Positions 22,125 through 33,332 of a DNA stretch of 64,000 bases are shown piece by piece. The DNA is from Triglochin maritima (taxonomy: Eukaryota; Streptophyta; Magnoliopsida; Alismatales; Juncaginaceae). The notes beneath the pieces are model-generated. The model worked only from the letters and a program-made list of their open reading frames with translations. It made no database searches and was not told the DNA's origin. The stretch is taken from the NCBI GenBank assembly GCA_963682175.1, contig OY821787.1, positions 24,344,501 through 24,408,500 of the forward strand. The letters run 5' to 3'. Numbering within the stretch: position 1 is the first letter of the stretch; each line of letters starts with the position of its first letter. A program made the translations under genes and the position numbers.

Positions 22125-23613
22125 AGGGTTCAATTTTCTTATGATTTATGGCTGTAAACGAATTTAGTTTGCCATCTAGGATTTAAACAATTCGGTTTTA
22201 CCGGTTTTTCGGTGTATGGATGTTTTGTTGATATAATTCTCCATAATAATTCGTCTGAATGGTTTAAGAGTTTTAAAACATGCCATGTGATTATTGGAAT
22301 TAAGATTAAGACATTAGTCCAACTTACAATAATTTCGTTTTATTTAAAAACAATTATTTTGTAAGAGAATCAACAAAACCGAAAAACTGCAGTTCATCTT
22401 TCCATTGGAAATTGGATGGACGGCGGTTCAAAAATAGTTTTGAACTATGGATGAATGAAAAATGTTTTTAATGGATTTCAAAATATTTTTCAAAGAATTG
22501 TTGAGAATTCTGGATGATTGATAGATTAGATTCTGTAGTTTATAGCAATTGCGTGCATGGATGTTTGAGTTGCTTTGCAGGATTGTGAGTTTATATGTTC
22601 CAAATCAGACACTACAAATGTATGTAATTATTATTATACAGGGGCTTATGTATGTAAAAGCCAAAATTCTCTCTATTTCCGTCTTTTAGATAGTTGCATT
22701 TGCATATGAGAGGTTTTTACATAGGACTTGCACTAGTCGGTTTTATCGAATGTGAGGAGCATGTTTATTTTCTGTAAAATCTACATCTCCGGTGCAAGAG
22801 GAAGTCGCCGCTGTAGCGCATCGATCGAGGATCGAAGATCAGGGATCGAGGATCGAGGATCGAAGGGAACATATAAACTCACACGATGTGGATTGTGTGA
22901 ATGTTTAATTTCTGTTTTTATCTTGATATGCATGTGATGAATGTGTTGAATGTTAGGATGTGTATGATTAATAATATGCATGATAACCTAAAATTCTAAA
23001 TCACATGTTAAATTGTCCAACAAAAATTAAGAATAAATTTCCTTCTTATTTCATCCACTAGCAGCCATTGATCGAGGGATATTCTGCTCGCCCTTAGCGA
23101 GAGATAGCTCCCTCTATCTTTGGGAATAGTGGGAGATATAAAGGTTGTCTGTTGTTGTGCCACAATTAAATATATGAGGTGTGTTTGACCCTAGTGAACC
23201 CCAAGTATGTTTAGTTGTGAATACAATAGATAAACATATCTCGTATCAAATGAAAATATGTTTTCTTAACATTACCTAGAGCCCTCGCTCGGTTTTGGGA
23301 AAAAGTTTTTCTTACGAGGATAGGTCGTATTCCCTCATAATTAAAACGACAAGAGTCACAAAAGTTTGAAGATGCTAAATGTTGCTAAAATTCAAAAAGG
23401 TTGTGATTAGAAAATGTTTTCTTACCTTGACATTGTAATGTATTCGATAGCCCTTAGCTAGTCTATATTACAATTAATAGGATCTTGGGTTGTTGCATTT
23501 ATGGGCAAGATTTTAATTTGCAACATTTACATTTGTATATTCGATATATGTATGCATGTGTATTAAAACATAATATTGGCATTAAAACCTATATGATTTA
23601 TTTTGTAGAAAAA
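22125..23613 (+). other. Untranslated leader of element A, copy 2
   Basis: Duplicate of the leader at 14680-16168 with one seen difference in the GGATCGA repeat. It ends with the same acceptor-like TTTTGTAG (23601-23608). Confidence 0.75.
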
Positions 23614-24585
23614 ATGTCGAACATCCAACCTATCGTACGATCCATGATAGAAAAACACCCTTTAGAAAATGATGGCTCAAACTTCATTAGTTGGCAACTC
23701 AAACTCAACATCGTGTTAAAGTTTGAGAAACTATCTCACATTTTGGAAGGTCCAATCCCAAAGTGGAATGAGAGATTAACCGATGAAGAGAAAGAGGCTA
23801 AGGCCAAGTGGGAAGACCAAGAGAACCAGGTTCACGGTCTTATGCTAGCATCCATGGGTGACTCGCTCCAAGCGAAATACTTGGATTCAAAACCCAAGAA
23901 GACCATGGAGGCTTTATCTAAGATGTTCATGGATAGTGCCCGAAAGGAGCGCTATAAGACCACCATCGCACTCACAAGGTGCCATATGGCGGAGGGAACA
24001 TCGGTATCTATGCATTTTCTCACGATGCAAGGATACCTTGAGAAGTTGGCAAAGCTCTCTTCACCAATGCCCGAGGACATTGCTGAAGATATGATTCTTG
24101 GCTCTCTAGCCCCGTCCTTTAAGGACTTTGTGATGCACTACCACGTGCGTGAAAAAGGGGTGAGTCTTGAGGAGCTTCACAACGCTCTCAAAACTGCTGA
24201 AGTTGACATGGGCAAGGGTAGGGACAAGCAAGTCCTAGCCGTCCATGAGAGGAGCAAAAAGATGAACAAAGGTAAAGGCAAATTTACCAAAGATACGTCA
24301 ATCAAGAGCAATGGAGTAGGAGGTGCTCATGAGAGTACCTCAAGGGAGAAATCTTACAAATCTCCAACTCCCAACACGGAGTGCTTTCACTGCGGTGAAA
24401 AGGGACACATCCGACCGAATTGCCCCAAGTACAAGGAAGACCTTGAGAATGGGATGATTGAACGTAGGCGCCCGAGAAACGCCGTAGGTATGTTTGTTAT
24501 TGAGATAAATTTAATCACCTCTATCCTTGATTTGGTAATGGTTACCGGATCTTGTGCTCACATAATTTTGATGTGCAGCTATTGA
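23614..24585 (+). CDS. gag: Copia Gag, copy 2 (open frame)
   Basis: Encodes the same protein as the first gag copy, residue for residue as far as compared, with the same MSNIQPIV start, UBN2-type domain, CFHCGEKGHIRPNC knuckle and VTG in place of the protease DTG. It lies behind the middle LTR, which has its own TATA box, so two Gag transcription units exist in the array. The perfect match results from the recent tandem duplication, so its open state is not independent evidence of selection. Confidence 0.9.
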   Translation: MSNIQPIVRSMIEKHPLENDGSNFISWQLKLNIVLKFEKLSHILEGPIPKWNERLTDEEKEAKAKWEDQENQVHGLMLASMGDSLQAKYLDSKPKKTMEALSKMFMDSARKERYKTTIALTRCHMAEGTSVSMHFLTMQGYLEKLAKLSSPMPEDIAEDMILGSLAPSFKDFVMHYHVREKGVSLEELHNALKTAEVDMGKGRDKQVLAVHERSKKMNKGKGKFTKDTSIKSNGVGGAHESTSREKSYKSPTPNTECFHCGEKGHIRPNCPKYKEDLENGMIERRRPRNAVGMFVIEINLITSILDLVMVTGSCAHIILMCSY

Positions 24586-27420
24586 AGGATAGGAAGGAAC
24601 TCGTGGAGAACGAGATGATATTGAAGATTGGAAATAGTACAACCATCGCTGCGATTGTGCAAGATTCTATGGAACTTCAATAGTCTAGTGATTTAAATTT
24701 ATGCTTTGAAGAATGTTTGTTATATGCCTTCGATTAGCAAGAACATTTCTGTATCAAGTTTTAGATATGGATAAATTTTAATAAATATTTTAATTCTTGG
24801 TTGTCTATATCGAAGAATGGAATTTTCTATGCAAATACATTCATATAGAATGATTTCTATTTGCTTGAAATAAATAATAAACAAACTCAAACAAACAATA
24901 ACAAAAGAGAAACTAAGATAACTCACGTGAATGATACAATCTTGTAGCACTATCGGATTGGTCAAATAAATGACCAAGAGACCTTTCAAGAAGAAAGGAA
25001 CGAAAACGAATAACTAATTGGATATGATACATTCTAATGTATGTGGTCCGATAAGTATAAGTGCAAGAGACGGTTTAAGGTACTTCATTTTGTTCACAGA
25101 CAACTATAGTCATTATGACTATATTTGTCTAATGGGAAGCAAAAGTGAATTCTTTGACAAGTTCAAGGAATTCGAGGATGAAGTAGTGAACCGACTCAAC
25201 AAGAATATCGAGTCTCTATGAAAGGTTCGTAGGGGTGAGTGCTTAGAATACCTAATTTGACTCATTCCTAAAGTAGGAATAGGATATTGCTCGACATGGT
25301 TCGATCAATAATGAGTCAATTTAAATTGCCGATTTACTTTTGGAATTATGCACTACAAATAATGACAAACTCACTAAATAATGTTCCATCCAAATCCGTG
25401 GAGAAAATGGTTATGAGCTATGGAGTTGAAAGACACCTAAGCTCAACTTTCTCAAGATTTGGGGTTGTGAGGTCTACGTCGAGAAATTGATGTCGACCAA
25501 ACTTCAACCAAAAACGGATTAAGTGCTTCTTTATAGGTTATCCTCGTATGACAAGAGGATACTACTTTTGATATATCACCTCCAATTGAAAGATTGTAGA
25601 GAGAGATATGTTTTTCTGGAATTTCTGGAAAAGAGAGAAAAGTAGTGGGAGTAGAGTTGAGCTTGAGAAAACTCAAGATACTCTACAAGATCATGATGTG
25701 AATGTTGCATTCAAGATCATGAAGGCCCAGCCGAGATTCATTTGGTTAGTGGGAGCGTGAGCGAGAGATCCTTACAAGAAATTGTGAGAGAATCTCAATC
25801 ATCCTCACCTAGTGTGCGTTCGAGAGTCGAACATGAACCTATTCCTCAAGAAATTGTGGAAGAAGTTCGAGAGACACAAGAAGAACCAAAAGAACTAAGA
25901 AGGTCAATGAGGGAAAGGAAGAAACCCAATAAGTATGTGGGACTTCATGAGATCATGGTACTAGATACCAAAGATCCCTCGACCTTCCGAGAAGTAATAG
26001 AAAAGACTCCAAACTATGGTTAAAAGCCATGGAATACGAAGTAGAATCCATGTATGATAATCAAGTATGAAACTTGATTAGCCTTCCTCAAGAGAAAATA
26101 TCATTTGGTATAAATGAGCTTTTAGGAGGAAGATAGACATGGATAGTAACTTGACAACCTACAAAGCGAGGCTTGTAGCAAAAGTTATACTCAAATTCAA
26201 GAAATTGACTTTGATGAAATTTTTGAGAAGTTCCCATATTAAAATCTATTCGGATTATGCTCACTATTACCACATTTCACAATTGTGGGATATGGAAGAT
26301 GGATATCAAAATGGCGTTCCTTAAACAGGAACTTGGAGGAGGATATGTACATGGTACAACCTCAAGGTTTTGATGATCCAAATAATAGCGAGAAGAAATG
26401 CAAGTTTCGAGAATCCATTTCTGGATTGAAGCAAGCATAAAGGAGTTGGAACAAACACTTTAACGAAGAGATGAAAGAGATTCACTTCATTCAAAGTAAA
26501 GGAAAACCTTGTTGATACAAGGAGATTAGTGGGAGCCATGTAGTACTTCTGATCTTATATGTCGATGACATATTGCTCATGAGCAATCATATACCTTTGC
26601 ATTAGCAAACGAGAAATTTCGTTGAAATCAGTGTATTCAATGAAAAGAAAAGGATGAGGCTCAACACATCTTGAGAATCAAGATACATTGAGATACATCC
26701 CGTAGACTCATTGGCTTCAGTCAACGTGCATACATTGACAAGGTCTTTGAAATGTTCAGGGTGAACAATTCCGATATGGACAATATGCCAATAAGTATGA
26801 GTATAGGTGTGCAACTCAAGAAGTCTCAATGTGCTCAATCACACAAAGACTTGGAGTACATGAAGGTATCCCTTATGCTTCGGCAAAAAGAAGGACCATG
26901 TACACGATGACTTGCACAACACTCAATATCTCGTATGCTCTAAATGTGACAAGAGGTCACCTATCCAACGCAAGTCCTAATTGTAGGATTGTGGTCAAGA
27001 ATATTCTGAAGTACCTTAACCGGACTAAAGATAGGGTTCTTGTTTATGGAAGACAAAGGAGAACATAGCCGAGGGCTATTTTGATGCAATTCTTATAGGA
27101 ATTCTTGACAATAGGAGGTTGGAGTGATGATGCGTCATCATTATCGAAGGTGGAGGTATGAGCTAGTGTAGTTAGGAGTAATATCACTACAGCTAACTCA
27201 ACCACCAACGAAAGACAAAATAAATAAATAGGTGGACACAACAGTGACACAACTGATCCATTCAACAAACCTTAATACCAAGCTAAGAGACGAAATATAT
27301 TTCGAGTCCATGGATCCAAGGATCCATGTGGATTGGCTTGATAGGTGATTTAGGAAGGTTACCCTAGTTATTAATGTTTTATACATTGAGAATGTATGTG
27401 AAAGAAAACTTTGATAACAA
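24586..27420 (+). pseudogene. pol: Copia pol remnant of element A, copy 2
   Basis: Carries the same deletions, stops and frame changes as the first pol remnant, with two seen base differences (TACGAAG near 26037; GATGCGTCAT near 27133). The shared lesions show that pol was dead before the array was duplicated. Confidence 0.9.
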
Positions 27421-27429
27421 GTGGGAGAT

Positions 27430-29554
27430 TGAAGGGAATGTGTTCTAAAAGTTTTACTTTTAAATGTCAATTATTATGAATTGAATGAGAAATCATTTTG
27501 TTCCTTGTTTATGTTATTCGTCTTTTAGAAGTGTTAAGGAAGAGGCTCTTGGTCCTTAACCGTAGAGCTCTAAAAGATATTGGTTTACATAAAACAAAAG
27601 ATATTCGCAATCATGGTAATTAACATGGAACATTAATTACCGAGTTAAGATTGTCGTGTTGGTCATAGATCATTGTAGCTCTACAAGTGAGTGACAACAC
27701 GGGTATGCAAAAGAGGAAAATATTACTTTTGTATACTGAATAGACCTAATAAGTAAAATATTATAGAAATGTGTTTCTGTGTCATTAATATTTTACTGTG
27801 TCTTTGGTCCTTTGATATGAGACTTATATCTAATCACTTAAGGAATACTTAATTAGATCAGTGTCTTGAACTATCGATCAGTGTAGTGTAAAGGAATCGG
27901 TTGGTTAAGTATAACTTTCGTTGGAGAAGATAGTTAGTCAAAAGATTATCATTGCCCCTCTTAATTGAGTGATGATATTAGTGGGCCCCTTGATAAAGCA
28001 AAGTTATAATGTGCACAATGTGATTTGAGTTAAGTCACATATTTATAACTAGCTTAAAGAGATCAAGAAATGAATACTAATACAAAGATGACACAATACT
28101 ACTTTGTGTGTATTCTTAATATCATGAGGCAAGGGACGGACACAAGTGGTGCACTCCATCACTAAATGGATCGGGTTTTGGTTCGAGTGGAATTAAGACA
28201 TCTAACTAATTGGGAGCTATAATGTGTAGCTAGATACCGCTTATAGCTTGTGATATTAAGCTCTTAATATCACTGCCAACTTAGTCTAGATCCTCCCATA
28301 GGTCACACCGCAAGAAACCGGGAAACAAGAAGCTTGATTTTTGGTTCATATGATGTGTTGGGTTTCTCATAGAAAATATGACACATGTGGTGAACAAGTA
28401 AAATCAATTATGTTGTATATAAACATAATTAGAGTCATGATAAATTCATATTAGATGCATATATTATGGGGTGCAATAATTTATTGTTGCATAGGATAAT
28501 ACATTGCATAAGTTGTGAATTTGCTAAAACCCCCTTAAGTTCAAATTTTGTTGGAAATAAATCCAAAATTTGAAATAGGCAAAATCGGGTAGAAGTTCGG
28601 TAATCCGTTGAGGTTCGGTCGACCGAAGGATCTATGGATCGGTCAACCGAACGTGGAATGGATAATCGTAATTGATTGACCGAACTTGACCAAAGTGCCT
28701 GGAGCTTTGGTACGGTGTACCGAACCAGAAACGGTCGACCGAACAATGTCAAGTTCCGATATTTTCGGTTAACCGAATAGCACTCGGTCTTAGACGTGAA
28801 TGAGTCCGATCGGTTAAGGAGAATTTTTCCCCTTAAGATTCGGTCACCCGTCACGTACTCGGTTAAACGATCGTGACAAATTCGGTTAACCGAGTGGGAC
28901 TCGGTAAACCGAACAACGGTCGATTTTCTGCCTTTGATTATTAAGAGATTAATTTGATCGATGGTTGGATTAGCTCCAAATTTGGTCAAACGTTTTGTGG
29001 GTGCATATAATGCATTATGGAATTAGTTTGTGAGAGAAATTGTCATAAAACTGTGGCTAAAGAATAGCCATGATTAAGAGTAAGATTGGAACCTATAAAT
29101 AGGTCCTTATTCTCCCTAATTGTGAGATACACAATTCAGAAATTATTTTCTCTCCTAATTCACTACTAAAACCCACGAAAATTCTGTTAGTTTTCTAAGT
29201 CTTTGGAAGGAGAAATCTCAGAGGCTAAGGAAGGGGTTTGTAGCTAGATTCTAAGCTTGTTTGGAGATCGATTGGCTAGCTCCTTTCTCTCCAACCTTGT
29301 TTAGGGTTTCGGTGAACACTCGGAGGCATCCGGCGCGGCGAGAAGCATCCCCAACGTCTTTGAATCTTCAAGAAGTTTTTGAGAACTTCTAGGTATGAAT
29401 TTCGGAGCCCTTGTTTGTTTTAATAGAGTTTTGAAACTAGATGTTAAAACAAACCGATGTATACATGAAATAAATCAAAGACAACTGTAATTGATCCTTA
29501 TTATACATAAAAATTTCGAAAATATATATGTATAATTAAACATGAAATCCTACA
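27430..29554 (+). repeat. LTR 3 (3' LTR) of element A array
   Basis: Same length as the other LTRs, with many private substitutions (for example near 27894, 28359, 28473, 28640, 28700, 28848, 28914, 28969, 29052, 29069, 29360, 29459). It is followed directly by the GGAGA target duplication and the GA-rich target sequence. Confidence 0.95.
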
Positions 29555-29559
29555 GGAGA

Positions 29560-29674
29560 AAGGATCTCGGAGACGGAAGGAGGAGGTTCATGGATGAAGG
29601 TGGGAGGACTCCGGAGGAAGAGGAAGGTTGGAGGAGGGATTGGGTGGGAATTAAATAAATGAGTTTAAATTTTG
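29560..29674 (+). repeat. GA-rich minisatellite, right half, and short AT spacer
   Basis: Continues the units seen before the array (AAGGATCTCGG at 29560, GGATGAAGGTGGGAGGAC at 29594) up to about 29650. A short AT-rich spacer then leads to the next CACTA terminus. Confidence 0.8.
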
Positions 29675-30861
29675 CACTACTAGAAAAATAGGTTTTACTG
29701 ACTAATTTTTATCCGTCAATATTGCATCCATAGGTGTAGGTACATTTCCACCGATAGATAAAATTAATCATTGGGGCTAATATATTCCAACGGATATGCT
29801 TATAAAAACCGATGGACAATGTCTGTTGAAACAATAATTTCATAACTTTCGTCAGATCAGCAACATACACTGATGGATAACTACCGTCGGAGTTCATTTC
29901 GGAAAAAAATAGATGGGAGAACCTAATTTTTTGGTGCAAAATGAATCATCGACGGATTATTAACCCTTCACTCACAGATAGCTACCCTCAGTGTAGTTTA
30001 TTGAAAATTTAGATGGCAAGAAAATGAATATTTTGCCGAAAGAAACAAACACCGACAGATGTATATCTAAACAACGACGGATAACTGTCGTCGGTGTAGA
30101 TTCTATATTTATATCAATAGTCTTCCTTTCACTTTTCGCTTCTCTCACTAAAAACCATCCTCCTCACTTCCTCCTCCCCAAATCGCCCCACCACCCCTTT
30201 ACCTCCTCCTCCGCCAACCGCCCCGCCACCTCTCCACCACTGCCCAACCACCTCACCACCTTCTCCCCTTGTTCCATCTCCCTCTTCCACCCTTCCCTCT
30301 ACCTCCTATCCCCACCTATCAACTCCCTCGCCTCCTCTCCTTACCTTCTATCGCCCCGACCCTTGACCTCCGGTCCTCACTCAAGTGGCAACGGGAGCCT
30401 AACCGTCGGAGCCCCATTCGTTCTGAACAAACTTTTGACAACTTATGTTGATTAAATTTTCATATTGTGTTTTATCTCTTTGGTTTGAGTTGAAATATTT
30501 GTATATATACGAAAAGATTGTTATTATGAATGCATATATGGATTGTTATGTTTATATGTTTGTGGATGAATGAATGGATATGTTGTGGATGATTGATGAA
30601 GAACATAGATGAGCGTGTTGTGGGAATCGGAACCTGAAAATAGCCAAAAGGCTTTTTCTTGTATCTGGATAGGACTTATACCGACAGTACATATCCATGG
30701 GTGTAAGTTGACATCCGTCGGTAATAGTAGTAAAAACATTAGTTTGTGTCAATCACCAACGGATGTATCCGTCGGTGTTGCCCCGTTGGTGATCTTTGTT
30801 ATGATGAAAGAATGCAAGTTATTTTTGTGGGAAAAATCATGCCAAAATTAACATCAAAGAC
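29675..30861 (+). mobile_element. CACTA deletion derivative, right end lost
   Basis: Begins CACTACTAGAAAAATAGG, has a left subterminal array (to about 30100) and a CT-rich tract (30150-30450). It then passes directly to the right-end region: a hairpin relic at 30631-30670 and subterminal repeats at 30680-30780. No transposase text lies between. It is a short non-autonomous relative of the element at 5375. The right terminus is missing: the sequence changes to gypsy LTR near 30862. Confidence 0.75.
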
Positions 30862-31241
30862 GGTTATAATACCGCAAGTGCACGACGTCGGTGAAGACGC
30901 TGCAAGTATGGGTCGTGTCCACGAGGAGCGCGTGTGAGTCAGAATCCACAATACTCGAGTAAGAAAAGAAGATAGAAATGAGGTCGGAATTATACTACGA
31001 TGCGTACGAAATCAAAAAACAAACGATAAAAACAAACCCCTTCGGGGGTAGAGAAAGAATACGAAAATGAGAATATTTGTACATGTGTGTGTTCATAGGT
31101 GCTCATTCCAACATGTAATACATGAAATCCGTAAAACCAAATCTAACTTTGTCTCCACATGAAATAACATAAAATATTGTCATTAAAACATACAAGACAA
31201 TAATTGAAATAAGGCTAATATGAGCACATGCATAATGACCA
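30862..31241 (-). repeat. Tat/Athila-type gypsy LTR D1, segment 1 of 3
   Basis: Opens with ACCGCAAGTGCACGACGTCGG, the LTR end found next to the primer-binding site in related elements (compare 61287-61310). It is oriented minus and split by element C, whose target duplication GACCA ends it at 31237-31241. The LTR lacks its last dozen or so bases at the CACTA junction. Confidence 0.65.
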
Positions 31242-32987
31242 TGTAAGTTAATCGGTCACTAATCTAGAGGGGGGTGAATAGATTATCTCCTAATTTTCTT
31301 ATACTATTGCACAATTAAAACAATAAGGGAAAGAATGTAAACCACAAGATGACTCCGGAGATTTATAGAGGTTCGATCACACCACCGTGATCTAGTCCTC
31401 TCCTCAAGTTCCGATCGATCCTCCGATCCCTACTCGAGAATTCACTATTATCTTCGTTCCGGGTCGAAGATAAACCCTCTTACAATCGGAGCCTTGCGAA
31501 CACCCTCGCCTTGCTCGGATCTCCTCTCACAACCCGAGAGGGTGCTTCCTCGAAGCTTTACAACACAATGGAAATTGAATGTGGTTGTTGAACTCTAACT
31601 TGAATGCACTCAAGGATATGATTTAGGCTTGGAGTGAATTAAGTGGAAGTATGAGAGTTGGTGGAGCTTTGAAGGCTTGAAGATTGAGAGCACAAGAGTA
31701 GGATTGATATTTGGCAAGTAAGGTGATGAATGTGTCTCTTAAGTGAAGCTTATATAGCCTTCAAAACAAATAGAGCTGTTATGGTAAGTTGGTGAGGAGT
31801 GGACCAAGTGAAAACAAGATGTGACTTAAGCTCGGGCAGAAATCGAGACATATTCGGTCGACCGTTGGAAACACGGCAGTCCGAAGAAGTGGTCAGAAAC
31901 AAGAACTCGGTTAACCGAATATAGGTCGGATAACCGTTCACCAACTTCCAGTAACTTTTTCCTAATATCGGATAATTAATTTCGGTTGACCGAGATCACT
32001 TCGGTGCACCGTTCAAGAGTGGACAGTAAAGATTTGGTGCGACTCGGTGAACATGTTCGGTAAACCGTGATATGTGCGGTTGACCGATACATGTGCGGAT
32101 TTTCGGCTGACATAGTGTGTGAAATTCGTTTATCGATAACGGTCGAAATATTACGTGGAAAAATAGTCGTTACGATCTTATATCTAAGAACAACTTGGTA
32201 ATCCGAAGATCCATCGGTAGACCGATATGGATGTTTCAAAGATGTGGCTAAACGACAAAATATAAGTCTGGTGGAGTTAGTTGTGCCACGTGGGCCAATA
32301 AGATGAAGTCGGTTTAGGCCTAAAGACACATAGAAGTTCGGATGACCGAGCTCTCTTCGGAAGACCGAATAGAGATGTCCAGAGAAGTATTCGAAGCTAC
32401 TGGGAATAGGGACATGGTCGACCGGGTAAGGTTCGGTACACCGAAACAATGTTTCCAGGAGATCAAGTTTTCTACTGATTCTAAGAAGACGGTTGACCGA
32501 ACAACTTTCGGTACACCAAAACGAGGATTCCAGGAGATCAAGTTTTACTGACTCTATAGGGAACGGTTGACCGAATAAGGTTCGGTACACCGACACAAGG
32601 GTTCCAGGAGATCAAGGGTTTACTGACTCTATAAGGAATGGTTCACCGAGAGACACTCGGTTATCCGTTGGGAACCTTGTTCGGTAAACCGATGTGGATA
32701 CAGTCGACCACGGCAGACGGGTTTATCCTTTTGTGCATCAAGTGTACATTTGATCCTACAACTCAAATAAATGGAAAATTACATATGAAGTCCTTGAGCT
32801 TTGATTACAAGTCTTGAGCCTTGATCTTGAAGTTGATTAGTCCCTTGATTTGATCACCTACATTGTTAGGAATACACAATATCTATGCAATTTGATAATA
32901 TGATGTGTGTGATGTTGTAATTGAAGTTATGCATACTATTAGTTTGTTAATCATCAAAATTAAGATTAAAGGGCCAAAAAGCCAACA
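31242..32987 (-). repeat. 3' LTR of element C
   Basis: In plus orientation it reads TGTAAGTTAATCGG...GCCAACA. On the minus strand the palindrome cluster (31853-32709) lies upstream of the TATA box (GCTATATAAG, 31749-31758). Confidence 0.95.
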
Positions 32988-32988
32988 A

Positions 32989-33140
32989 TCTCCCCCTTTT
33001 TGATGATGACAAACTAATGTCAAATTGTGTAAGTGCTCCCCCTATCAAGATGCAAAATATATGTTAACTCCCCCTTACTCAATGCATGAGTTTCATATAT
33101 TTGAATTAGGCAATTTGTATCCATTTGTTCTCCCCCTTTT
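32989..33140 (-). other. Multiple polypurine tracts of element C
   Basis: The tract next to the 3' LTR reads AAAAAGGGGGAGA on the minus strand (32989-33001). Further GGGGGAG-type tracts occur at 33036-33043, 33068-33076 and 33130-33140. Multiple such tracts before the 3' LTR are a described hallmark of Sireviruses. Confidence 0.8.
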
Positions 33141-33332
33141 GACATCCATAAAAAAGAACATTGCAATGAAAGTTGGGGACAAAAAGACACACAATATGAA
33201 AAAAATGAAATTTCATTACTTAAGAGGGAAGATAAGGCATAAAGCCAATGCAAAAGCAAACACACATAAGCAAATAACAAAGCAAACAAACACAACAAAC
33301 AACAAGAAGCAAGAACAAGCAACAAAGATAGG

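Larger units (their letters stand above)
12535..29559 (+). mobile_element. Tandem copia array (element A): LTR-internal-LTR-internal-LTR with one target duplication
   Basis: Three LTRs of exactly 2,125 bp (12540-14664, 19985-22109, 27430-29554) alternate with two internal regions of exactly 5,320 bp. The 5-bp sequence GGAGA flanks the whole structure (12535-12539 and 29555-29559) and not the middle LTR. A single insertion followed by unequal recombination between LTRs of two chromatids or homologues explains this. By eye the two internal copies differ at about three bases (near 15404, 18593 and 19695), while left and right LTR differ at well over ten. The tandem step is thus younger than the insertion. 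Gag is open in both copies and pol is broken in both. Confidence 0.95.

Noticed and set aside
12540..29554. CRISPR-like or satellite array
   Set aside because: The regular repetition is explained by LTRs and interiors of a retrotransposon; there are no short repeat-spacer units.
30024..30455. 143-codon proline/serine-rich frame in the CACTA derivative
   Set aside because: Read through a CT-rich tract. The equivalent tract at 5815-6160 gives an unrelated protein, so it is not conserved as coding sequence.
31976..32596. 206-codon open frame in element C LTR (also 40943-41563)
   Set aside because: Lies in the palindrome-rich U3, upstream of the TATA box on the element's own strand. Low-complexity VNR/RSTV-type text without a domain.
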